Shown here: piece by piece, positions 1-6,040 of the stretch
Position numbering within the stretch: the first letter of the stretch is position 1
Layout of the letters: the number at the start of each line of letters is the position of its first letter
Origin: UBA57 sp963577725
GTDB taxonomy: Archaea > Thermoproteota > Nitrososphaeria > Nitrososphaerales > UBA57
Direction of reading: 5' to 3'
Assembly: GCA_047517285.1 (NCBI GenBank)
Contig: JAKZTE010000018.1
Span: forward strand, 1-14,917
Length of the DNA stretch: 14,917 nucleotides
The notes under the pieces: generated by a model
Told to the model about the DNA's origin: nothing
The model's database searches: none
The model's input: only the letters and a program-made list of their open reading frames with translations
Made by a program: the position numbers and the translations under genes

Positions 1-132
1 GTAGCAGAACCTGTCGCAGAACCTGTCGCAGAACCTGTCGCAGAACCTGTCGCAGAACCTGTCGCAGAACCTGTCGCAGAACCTGTCGCAGAACCTGTCG
101 CAGAACCTGTCGCAGAACCTGTCGCAGATGAT
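1..132 (+). repeat. 12-bp tandem repeat, ten full units plus a partial eleventh
   Basis: The unit GTCGCAGAACCT is repeated head to tail from 1 to 120 with one base change (GTA for GTC in the first unit); an eleventh unit begins at 121 and diverges after GTCGCAGA. The unit is a multiple of three and encodes VAEP, so gain or loss of copies keeps frame. The array begins at or before the window edge, so the true copy number is unknown. Near-perfect identity at the DNA level points to recent expansion by slippage or recombination. Confidence 0.97.
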
Positions 133-153
133 CCTTCAAATGATGCTAAATGA
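1..153 (+). CDS. dnaK: C-terminal tail of probable DnaK (partial)
   Basis: The frame starting at base 1 is open to a TGA at 151-153. It reads ten copies of Val-Ala-Glu-Pro and then a short acidic end, VADDPSNDAK. The conserved ATPase and substrate-binding domains lie outside the window, so the identity comes only from context: archaeal dnaK genes commonly precede dnaJ, and this stop overlaps the dnaJ start by ATGA, implying one transcript and translational coupling. DnaK proteins end in a disordered acidic tail, which a Val/Ala/Glu/Pro repeat ending in Asp-rich residues could replace. GrpE or an unrelated repeat protein is the alternative. Confidence 0.6.
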   Translation, partial: VAEPVAEPVAEPVAEPVAEPVAEPVAEPVAEPVAEPVAEPVADDPSNDAK

Positions 154-1262
154 GTACTAATGATTATTACGATATTTTAGGTGTCTCTAAAACCACTAAC
201 GAAAAAGACATTAAAAAAGCATATAGAAAACTAGCTCTGAAATATCATCCTGATCGTAACAAGTCTAAAGGCGCCGAAGATAAATTCAAAGAAATTTCTA
301 CTGCTTATGCTGTTGTTTCTAACCCTGAAAAACGTAAAATCTACGACCAATATGGACATGCTGGTATTGATGGTCAATTTAATCAAGAAGATATATTTCG
401 TTCTACTGATTTTGCAGATATACTTCGTGGTGTAGGGGGAACTGGATCCGGTGGATTTGGAAGTATCTTTGATTCATTCTTTGGTTCATCAACATCTAGT
501 GATCCATCTAGAGGTCAAGATCTTCGATATGATATAGAATTAACTTTAGAACAAGCTTTCAAAGGCGAAAAAATGAATGTCACTATTCCTCGTCATGTAA
601 AATGCCAATACTGTATTGGTTCAGGTGCAGAAAAAGGAACCTCTCCCATTAATTGTTCAAATTGCAATGGTAGAGGTCAAGTTCAAGTTACACGTTCTGC
701 AGGTTTTGCACGTTTTGTAAGTGTTCAAAATTGTTCTACTTGTCAAGGACGCGGACAAATCATTAAAAAACCCTGTAAAAAATGCAACAGTCTTGGAATC
801 ATGGAGAAAAAACAAACAATTGAATTAAACATTCCATCTGGAGTGGATGAAGGTTCTAGGATTCGTTTACGTGGTTCTGGAGACGTAACCTCTGGAACAG
901 GACAACCTGGAGACCTATATGTTGTTACACATATGAAATCACATGACTCATTTCTTCGTGATAATGAGAATCTAATTTATGAAACTGATATTGATTATCC
1001 AATTGCTGTCCTTGGCGGTGATATCTTCGTTCCTACTCTTGATAAAAATGCTAAACTAAAAATTCCTTCTGCCACACAAAATAATACAATCTTTAAATTA
1101 AAAGGAAAAGGATTTCCTCGAATTAATGGATTTGGAACAGGCGACTTACTAGTAAAAATAAATGTTAAAATTCCAAAAAAAGTTAATTCCAAAGAAAGAA
1201 AATTAATAGAAGAACTGTCATCTGAACTTGGTAGTGATATATCTAAAAGAAAATTCTTTTAA
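150..1262 (+). CDS. dnaJ: Chaperone DnaJ (Hsp40, type I)
   Basis: Cytoplasmic co-chaperone that delivers unfolded clients to DnaK and stimulates its ATPase. The 370-residue length and full type I layout are present: J-domain at about 4-68 with HPD at 33-35, a Gly/Phe-rich linker at about 93-117, a zinc-binding domain with four Cys pairs (C152/C155, C169/C172, C195/C198, C209/C212), and two C-terminal beta domains. Three zinc repeats are regular CxxCxGxG; the fourth reads CKKCNSLG, with Ser for the first Gly, a mild deviation that keeps all cysteines. The ATG overlaps the upstream stop (ATGA), supporting coupling with dnaK. It converges tail to tail with aIF5A, with only 4 bp between the stops. 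Confidence 0.97.
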   Translation: MSTNDYYDILGVSKTTNEKDIKKAYRKLALKYHPDRNKSKGAEDKFKEISTAYAVVSNPEKRKIYDQYGHAGIDGQFNQEDIFRSTDFADILRGVGGTGSGGFGSIFDSFFGSSTSSDPSRGQDLRYDIELTLEQAFKGEKMNVTIPRHVKCQYCIGSGAEKGTSPINCSNCNGRGQVQVTRSAGFARFVSVQNCSTCQGRGQIIKKPCKKCNSLGIMEKKQTIELNIPSGVDEGSRIRLRGSGDVTSGTGQPGDLYVVTHMKSHDSFLRDNENLIYETDIDYPIAVLGGDIFVPTLDKNAKLKIPSATQNNTIFKLKGKGFPRINGFGTGDLLVKINVKIPKKVNSKERKLIEELSSELGSDISKRKFF

Positions 1263-1266
1263 CTTT

Positions 1267-1665
1267 TTATCTTATTCTAACTATCTTTGTTTTTCCTAGC
1301 ACTTTCCAGTATTCTACTTCAACACCTTCAATTAATTTATTACTAATTTCCTTGTCATCAGAAGGCGGAGAATCAAATGTCTCAAATGTTTCCATATCCA
1401 TAATCTGAATTATTCCTTGTTCTTTATTTATAGAAATTATTTGCCCTGTTCTTTTTTCAATCATGGGAATTTCTATTCCTGCTGAAACAGGAGAAACTAA
1501 ACTGTGTTTAGATCCATCAAATATCCCTGTTGCTACAACTCGTGCCTTTGCAGAGCCATGTTTACCTGGTTTAGACTTATCATATTCTATTATTCTACAA
1601 GGTTCTCCATCGATGAGAATATACGAACCAATTTTCACATCGCTTAGAGAGGCAGGTTTACTCAT
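1267..1665 (-). CDS. eif5a: Translation factor aIF5A (hypusine-containing)
   Basis: Archaeal homologue of eIF5A, which binds the ribosomal E site and relieves stalling at difficult peptide bonds such as polyproline. The protein begins MSKPASLSDV and has an N-terminal SH3-like domain and a C-terminal OB fold. The hypusination loop is intact: SKPGKHGSAKAR at 32-42, with Lys35 the expected deoxyhypusine target. The 132-residue length is normal for the family. The frame stays open upstream to 1782, but those residues are hydrophobic and unlike the family and run into the divergent nadK, so the ATG at 1663-1665 is chosen; an ATG three codons upstream (1674) is the only close alternative. A TATA-like element about 30 bases upstream fits a leaderless or near-leaderless transcript. 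Confidence 0.96.
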   Translation of the reverse strand: MSKPASLSDVKIGSYILIDGEPCRIIEYDKSKPGKHGSAKARVVATGIFDGSKHSLVSPVSAGIEIPMIEKRTGQIISINKEQGIIQIMDMETFETFDSPPSDDKEISNKLIEGVEVEYWKVLGKTKIVRIR

Positions 1666-1690
1666 ATCTAACATGCTCAATAATAGACAA

Positions 1691-1700
1691 GATATATAAC
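1691..1700. promoter_or_regulatory. Near-palindromic TATA box between divergent aIF5A and nadK
   Basis: GATATATAAC lies in the 52-bp gap between the two divergent starts and reads as a TATA box on either strand. Its centre is about 30 bases from the aIF5A ATG (1665), about 22 bases from the nadK ATG (1718), and about 31 bases from an in-frame nadK TTG (1727). Archaeal TATA boxes are usually centred near -26, so both genes would have very short or no leaders. A second AT-rich stretch at about 1704-1715 could instead serve aIF5A. This is motif reading only. Confidence 0.5.
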
Positions 1701-1717
1701 AATTCACTAAAATATAG

Positions 1718-2542
1718 ATGATATACTTGAAACCAACAAAGATTAACTCTTTTGGCATTACCTCTAAAGACTCTGATACCACTGCTAAGAAAGTTGCATT
1801 AAATATAGCAAAAACTCTTCAAAAAGCCGGATTTAATATTAAAATTATTTCACCACTGGTCTCTTCTGCTTATCCCATAATTTCTCTTACTGATAATAAC
1901 TTGGATATAGATTGTATCATCTCAGTTGGCGGAGATGGAACAATTCTTAAAACCGCTCGACAATTAAAAAAACAAATTCCAATTCTTGGAATCCACAAGG
2001 GAGGTAAGGGAATTCTGACCGAATTAAAACATAATGAAATTCCAATGCTGATTGAACAAATTAATAATAATAATTATGTTCTTGATAAGAGAAAACGTAT
2101 ATCTGTTTCTTCAAAGTCTCATTCTCCTGTTAACGCCCTCAATGAAGTATACATTGAGAGATCTGAAAAACTTCGTGCCATAACTTATGAAATAAACCTT
2201 CCTTCTACTGTTATTAAAGATCGTATGGACGGACTGATTGTATCAACTTCTACTGGTTCTACTGGACATTCTCTATCTCTAGGTTCTTCAATGCTTAGTG
2301 AAGACCTCTCGGCTCTTTTGATTACACCTATTGCACCAATCTCTAGAATCCCTCCTATTGCAATACCTATTTCTAATCTCTCATTAATTGCACATGGTCA
2401 GACAAAAGTTATAATTGATGGACAAATAGAATTCATCGTTCCAGCGCTGGAAAAGATAATTATTAATACAAAAATTTCTGATACGATGTTTATTAGATTC
2501 TCAGACTCTACTTTAAGGCAGTTAACTAGTCTTGGATTCTAA
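1718..2542 (+). CDS. nadK: NAD kinase
   Basis: Phosphorylates NAD+ to NADP+ using ATP or polyphosphate in the cytoplasm. Visible family signatures are GGDGT at 71-75, preceded by a hydrophobic strand; GIHKGGKGILTEL at 91-103, the counterpart of GxNxGxxGFL; the NE pair at 142-143 (ALNEVYIER), which contacts NAD; and the Gly-rich block DGLIVSTSTGSTGHSLS at 171-187. Length (274) is normal. The ATG at 1718 is listed, but a TTG at 1727 gives a start (LKPTKINSFGI) better spaced from the TATA box and may be the real one. The gene heads a close plus-strand run: nob1 starts inside its last 11 bases. Confidence 0.95.
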   Translation: MIYLKPTKINSFGITSKDSDTTAKKVALNIAKTLQKAGFNIKIISPLVSSAYPIISLTDNNLDIDCIISVGGDGTILKTARQLKKQIPILGIHKGGKGILTELKHNEIPMLIEQINNNNYVLDKRKRISVSSKSHSPVNALNEVYIERSEKLRAITYEINLPSTVIKDRMDGLIVSTSTGSTGHSLSLGSSMLSEDLSALLITPIAPISRIPPIAIPISNLSLIAHGQTKVIIDGQIEFIVPALEKIIINTKISDTMFIRFSDSTLRQLTSLGF

Positions 2543-3038
2543 AATTATTATTGATTCTACTGTATTTTATGCAGGTCTTCCATTTAGATCTCTAGATACG
2601 TATTATACTACTCCTCATATTGCCGACGAACTTCAGCGCATTCCTTTCTTTAATAATCGAATCGAAACTCTTCTTAATTCTAATCGCCTTCAAATTATTG
2701 ATCCTAGTTCTATTTCTCTTCAATCTATCCTCAAAGACTCTCTTAATATTGAGAATAAGAAATCTTTGTCTGACGCTGACATCTCGATTCTTGCCTTGGC
2801 AAAAGATTTCATCTCTGAAGATTATTCGGTGATGGTTCTTACGGATGATTTTGCCATCCAAAATGTAGCTAAAAAACTCGGAATATCATATAAACCATTG
2901 CTATATGCTGGCATCAAATATTCTGGTCAATGGATTAATTACTGTTCTGCCTGTAATAGTGTATATCAGTCTACAGACGACGTCTGTAAAAATTGCGGAA
3001 ATCCTTTAAAGCGTAAACTTCAACGTAGACATCCTTAA
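2532..3038 (+). CDS. nob1: Nob1-type rRNA maturation endonuclease (PIN domain plus zinc ribbon)
   Basis: Archaeal homologue of Nob1, the PIN-domain nuclease that cuts the 3' end of 16S rRNA precursor during small-subunit maturation. The PIN acidic residues are visible: D8 (IIIDST), E33 (IADEL), D81/D83 (SDADIS) and D105/D106 (LTDDF). A C-terminal zinc ribbon has C138, C141, C152 and C155, followed by a basic tail (KRKLQRRHP) suited to RNA contact. The 168-residue length fits archaeal Nob1. The start is TTG at 2532, inside the end of nadK in another frame; no ATG is available near the N-terminal strand, and the first catalytic Asp follows seven residues later. The 11-bp overlap implies co-transcription with nadK. 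Confidence 0.93.
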   Translation: MDSKIIIDSTVFYAGLPFRSLDTYYTTPHIADELQRIPFFNNRIETLLNSNRLQIIDPSSISLQSILKDSLNIENKKSLSDADISILALAKDFISEDYSVMVLTDDFAIQNVAKKLGISYKPLLYAGIKYSGQWINYCSACNSVYQSTDDVCKNCGNPLKRKLQRRHP

Positions 3039-3064
3039 GAATATTCAAATTATAACATTATTTG

Positions 3065-3790
3065 ATGACTAATCCATTAGCTCTAGTTGCCCTAGTAATT
3101 GTTTTAGGCATTATTCCAACTTTTATCGGAATATTTTTCCGCGTATTAAATAATCGCACCAACATTACAAAATCCGCTCTAAATAATATCTCTCTTGGAA
3201 TCATGTTTGCTTTATTCATCGATTTTATTGTTAATTCATCACAGTTGGGTGTTAATCTAGGTCTAAATATATACTCTATTACTCTTTTACTTTGTTTCAT
3301 CTTCGGTTTTGTATTTATATTCCTTTTATCATCTCTTAATTTCAAATTTTCACATGCAAGTATATTATTACTGGCTGTCAGTTTTTCATTTCACAGTCTT
3401 GCAGAGGGAATAATCATTGGATATGATATTAATAATCTTGGTATATCTCTTTCTCTTCCTCGAGGCATACAATCAACATCCTTTATCATTCATAAATTGG
3501 CGGAAGGTTTTATCATTCCATTATTTTATAGTCTTTCATTAAGCTCTATAATCATATTTACGTTGATTAGTAGCTTCCCAATCATTTTAGGATCAATCTT
3601 TGGATTATATGGTCTACCTGGTATTTTGAGCTCTATTTTCTTTGCAATGAGTTCTGGAGCACTCTTTTTCTTTATAGTAGATTTTATTAAAAATGATAAT
3701 CTAATTATGACTAGAAAAATATACGATATTCTTTTTATCTTATCCGGATTTGTGTTAATTTATATGGCCGGACTTCTCCATTCACTATAA
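3065..3790 (+). CDS. ZIP-family metal transporter
   Basis: Polytopic membrane protein of about 241 residues with around eight hydrophobic segments. Two metal-site helices characteristic of ZIP transporters are recognizable: FHSLAEG (H110, E114) and HKLAEG (H143, E147), matching the paired HNxxEG/HxxPEG motifs that form the binuclear metal site; the Pro of the second motif is Ala here. ZIP proteins move Zn2+, Fe2+ or Mn2+ into the cytoplasm; the substrate cannot be read from sequence. A TTG at 3062 sits directly before the ATG at 3065, so either could be used. The stop at 3788-3790 is immediately followed by the ATG of the CuA-like gene, which suggests one operon and a shared metal theme. Confidence 0.85.
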   Translation: MTNPLALVALVIVLGIIPTFIGIFFRVLNNRTNITKSALNNISLGIMFALFIDFIVNSSQLGVNLGLNIYSITLLLCFIFGFVFIFLLSSLNFKFSHASILLLAVSFSFHSLAEGIIIGYDINNLGISLSLPRGIQSTSFIIHKLAEGFIIPLFYSLSLSSIIIFTLISSFPIILGSIFGLYGLPGILSSIFFAMSSGALFFFIVDFIKNDNLIMTRKIYDILFILSGFVLIYMAGLLHSL

Positions 3791-4162
3791 ATGAAATTCT
3801 CATATCAAAAAGAATTATTATTATCTTTAATTATTCTTGGATTCTTTGTTTTAATACAGTTTCTTCCAGAATACCAACAAGATTCTGATGAAGTTGTATT
3901 TGAAATCACAACTAAACAATGGGAATTTGAACCTAATCAAATTATCGTTCAACAGGGACAAACGGTAGTTATTAGACTTGTCAGCACTGACGTCCCTCAT
4001 GGTTTTGCTATTAACGAATACAATATCTATACATTCGTCCCTCCAGGTCAAACTGTAGATATTTCATTTATAGCCAAAGACAAGGGCGTATTTGAAATCT
4101 TTTGTAATATATTCTGTGGCGAAGGTCACTCTACTCATCGTGGACAATTAATTGTACGTTAA
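3791..4162 (+). CDS. Membrane-anchored CuA-like cupredoxin (cytochrome oxidase subunit II-like)
   Basis: A 123-residue protein with one N-terminal transmembrane helix (about 8-24) and a cupredoxin domain outside the membrane, resembling the CuA domain of cytochrome c oxidase subunit II. The binuclear copper ligands are present: H70 in DVPHGF, then C105, C109 and H113 in CNIFCGEGH. At the position of the usual axial Met (three residues after the second His) there is H116 (codon CAT at 4136-4138). W44 in QWEFEP sits where subunit II has a conserved aromatic region. A normal subunit II has two TM helices and lies beside subunit I; neither is seen here. It abuts the ZIP gene with no gap and is 9 bp from the presenilin-like gene. 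It may be an electron-transfer domain, a copper carrier or an accessory subunit. Confidence 0.87.
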   Translation: MKFSYQKELLLSLIILGFFVLIQFLPEYQQDSDEVVFEITTKQWEFEPNQIIVQQGQTVVIRLVSTDVPHGFAINEYNIYTFVPPGQTVDISFIAKDKGVFEIFCNIFCGEGHSTHRGQLIVR

Positions 4163-4171
4163 TTCTCTATC

Positions 4172-4996
4172 ATGAATGATGATTCATTCTCCATTAAAGA
4201 CATATTCCCAATAATTCTCTTTATCTTTACTGTTCAAATTACTTCTTTATTTCTTACAAATAATTTTCTTAATTTGTATCAAACTCTTCCGTCATATCAA
4301 CCTGCAGGCAACAATACCACCGGTTCAATTATAAATTCAATTATTCTTATCTTACCGACTTTTATTATTACATCAGTAATTCTATTCCTTCTACGACGTA
4401 AATTCTTTCTACTCCTTAAATCTTTACTTATCTTAGCAATCAGTGCAGGTACCTTCTCGGTAAGTTATATCATTCTTACTACTGCATTTGATTCTGTATT
4501 TTCAAGCTCCTCTATCTTTATTTTCTCTATATTACTTTGCTTTGTTCCTGTTCTAGCATTAACTATTATTAAATCAAATAAATTCCAATTACTTTCTTCC
4601 TTTATTATAAGTTCATTATATGGAACTATGTTCGCAGTATTTCTTAAACCACCTACTATAATCGTTATTCCAATTGCGTTCGCACTTTATGATATCTATG
4701 CTGTATTTCGAGGCCCTCTAAAATCCATTGTTAATTCATCTGATAATTCACTCGATCTTCGTCCATTGTTCGTTAGTCTTGGTCGTTTTAATATAGGAAC
4801 GGGCGATCTAATTTTTTATTCTATGATTCCTTCGTCAGTATTTTTGTTAATTGGTTTACCATTTGCTTTTTTAAGTCTGTTTCTTATTCATATTGGTATA
4901 ATCCTAACCTTGTATCTTCTAAAACGTTTTGAAATATTTCCAGGTTTACCAATTCCTGTTTTTCTATCTCTTATTCCTTATCTATTATTTTATTGA
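4172..4996 (+). CDS. Presenilin/signal-peptide-peptidase-type intramembrane aspartyl protease
   Basis: Archaeal presenilin homologue (peptidase family A22). The 274-residue protein has about nine hydrophobic segments. The three A22 signatures appear in order: YD at 173-174 (FALYDIYAVFRGPL), G-T-G-D at 209-212 (FNIGTGDLIF), and PGLP at 257-260, the counterpart of the PAL motif. D174 and D212 would be the catalytic pair. The loop between the two Asp helices is short (about 30 residues), as in archaeal homologues and unlike eukaryotic presenilin. Such enzymes cleave transmembrane segments or remnant signal peptides; the substrate is not known here. It is the last gene of the run starting at nadK; the next gene has its own promoter. 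Confidence 0.88.
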   Translation: MNDDSFSIKDIFPIILFIFTVQITSLFLTNNFLNLYQTLPSYQPAGNNTTGSIINSIILILPTFIITSVILFLLRRKFFLLLKSLLILAISAGTFSVSYIILTTAFDSVFSSSSIFIFSILLCFVPVLALTIIKSNKFQLLSSFIISSLYGTMFAVFLKPPTIIVIPIAFALYDIYAVFRGPLKSIVNSSDNSLDLRPLFVSLGRFNIGTGDLIFYSMIPSSVFLLIGLPFAFLSLFLIHIGIILTLYLLKRFEIFPGLPIPVFLSLIPYLLFY

Positions 4997-5007
4997 AAAT
5001 TTTATCG

Positions 5008-5022
5008 GAAACTTTATAAAAT
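5008..5022 (+). promoter_or_regulatory. BRE/TATA promoter of the PPOX gene
   Basis: A purine-rich GAAAC followed by TTTATAAAAT (5013-5022) sits in the 59-bp gap after the presenilin-like gene. The box centre is about 39 bases before the ATG at 5056, which predicts a leader of roughly 12 bases. It separates the PPOX gene from the upstream operon. Confidence 0.55.
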
Positions 5023-5055
5023 AAATTTGTCGTTCTTCTAGTAGTGAAAATCTGA

Positions 5056-5451
5056 ATGAGTCTTAAATTACCTGAAAAAATATGTAAATTAATTGATGAT
5101 AAAAACTTGGCGCATTTTGCCACTCTTAAAAAAGATGGTAGTCCTCATGTTACACCTGTCTGGATTGATAGAGATGGAGATACTATTATAATTAATACCA
5201 CTTCCTCACGTCTTAAATATAAAAACGTACAAAATGACAAACGTGTTTCTTTGAGTATTACTGATTATAAAGATCCATACACGTGGGCTTCTATTATTGG
5301 AGAAGTTGTAGAATTTTCCACTGCTGATGCTGAAACTCATATAGATAAAATGTCTCAAAAATATCTAGGAATACCCAAATATCCTATGAAAAATACTGCT
5401 GAATCACGAATAATGATTAAGATTATTCCTATAATTGCTAAACATAGCTAG
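5056..5451 (+). CDS. PPOX-class F420/flavin-dependent oxidoreductase
   Basis: A 131-residue split-barrel protein of the pyridoxamine-phosphate-oxidase-like superfamily. The N-terminal run NLAHFATLKKDGSPHVTPVWIDRDGDTIIINT is typical of the F420-dependent subgroup (TIGR03618-type), followed by KYKNVQNDKRVSLSI, a family phosphate-contacting stretch, and the conserved YTWASIIGEVVE. Members reduce or bind F420, FMN or biliverdin; the exact substrate cannot be assigned. Thaumarchaea make F420, which fits. It has its own promoter and may have driven expression of the adjacent broken gene that begins 8 bp downstream. Confidence 0.88.
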   Translation: MSLKLPEKICKLIDDKNLAHFATLKKDGSPHVTPVWIDRDGDTIIINTTSSRLKYKNVQNDKRVSLSITDYKDPYTWASIIGEVVEFSTADAETHIDKMSQKYLGIPKYPMKNTAESRIMIKIIPIIAKHS

Positions 5452-5459
5452 ACTACACT

Positions 5460-5943
5460 ATGTCAACTGGATCAAAAGTATATATCGAAACTTATGGACG
5501 CAGTGCAAGTTTTTCTGATTCAGAAATTTGCGCTGGCCAATTAAATTGTTGGTTATCCTACTGAATTCGACGAAGAATTTCATGATACAGTTGAGTTAAT
5601 CAAATCTACATGACCTGATGTTGTTAATCTCTCTAAATATGGCGCACGTCCTGGAACCAAAGCAATAGAGATGGAACCGGTTCCTAATTCTATAATTAAT
5701 GCAAGATCAAAGTCATTGACATCAATTATAAAAGAAATTTCCTTGGAACGTAATAAAAAATGGCTTGATTTGACTGGTAATTGTTTTGTAAATGAAAACG
5801 GTAAAATTGATGGCACAATGATTGGTAGAAATTTCGCATACAGACCTATTGTTTTAAAAAATTCTGACGTTGTTTTGGGCAATCATTACAATGTAAAGAT
5901 TGTTGAAGCACAATCTAACTACCTTGTTGGTGAAATTTTATAA
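5460..5943 (+). pseudogene. Decayed tRNA t6A methylthiotransferase (MiaB/CDKAL1-like), internally deleted
   Basis: Two ends of an archaeal methylthiotransferase survive. From the ATG at 5460 the frame reads KVYIETYGRSASFSDSEI, the start of the N-terminal UPF0004 domain, then ends at a TGA (5562-5564). From 5545, one base out of that frame, it resumes with IVGYPTEFDEEFHDTVELIKST, a TGA at 5611-5613, then PDVVNLSKYGARPGT and a C-terminal TRAM-like end (GRNFAYRPIVLK) to a TAA at 5941-5943. Roughly 250 codons are missing between the pieces, including the radical-SAM CxxxCxxC site. The first cluster-binding Cys (YGC) is Arg (codon CGC). The ATG at 5671 opens a 90-residue frame that is only the C-terminal remnant and should not be called a separate gene. 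Confidence 0.92.
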
Positions 5944-5981
5944 TGATAGCCCGGGGCAGATTCGAACTGCCGTCACCGCCT

Positions 5982-5992
5982 TTCTTCCTCTT
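5982..5992 (-). other. tRNA intron 2 (11 nt, canonical position 37/38)
   Basis: The 11-nt purine-only insert (AAGAGGAAGAA on the transcript) lies at the usual archaeal intron site one base 3' of the anticodon. A central helix forms between exon CUUU (32-35) and intron GAAG, flanked by 3-nt bulges G36 G37 A and A A A38. This is close to the shortest length known for archaeal tRNA introns and leaves almost no room for an inner helix. Confidence 0.88.
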
Positions 5993-6020
5993 CCAAAGGG
6001 CGATATGCTTGACCGCTACA

Positions 6021-6040
6021 CTCGATGGACTTAACATCCT
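6021..6040 (-). other. tRNA intron 1 (20 nt, between positions 10 and 11)
   Basis: A bulge-helix-bulge forms exactly at the boundaries that restore the cloverleaf. The central 4-bp helix pairs exon residues C5-G6-G7-U8 with intron AUCG. The 5' bulge is G9 G10 with the first intron A; the 3' bulge is intron A G with U11. An inner helix GGAU/GUCC closes the intron over a 5-nt loop. Position 10/11 is non-canonical. Four exon bases of the central helix also belong to the acceptor stem or U8, so the splicing fold and the mature fold exclude each other. Confidence 0.85.

Noticed and set aside
1..132. CRISPR-like direct repeats
   Set aside because: The units are contiguous with no spacers, are 12 bp long, and translate as VAEP in the frame that ends at the dnaJ overlap, so this is a coding tandem repeat.
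1666..1782. N-terminal extension of aIF5A to 1782
   Set aside because: The 39 extra residues are hydrophobic, unlike the family, and would overlap the nadK start; the ATG at 1665 gives the standard N-terminus.
5611..5613. In-frame TGA as selenocysteine or read-through in the methylthiotransferase
   Set aside because: The same gene also has a large deletion, a frame change and a lost cluster Cys; thaumarchaea are not known to use selenocysteine, and no stem-loop was evident nearby.
5580..5882. Minus-strand open frame of 100 codons
   Set aside because: It is antisense to the pseudogene remnant, whose plus-strand residues match the methylthiotransferase C-terminal end.
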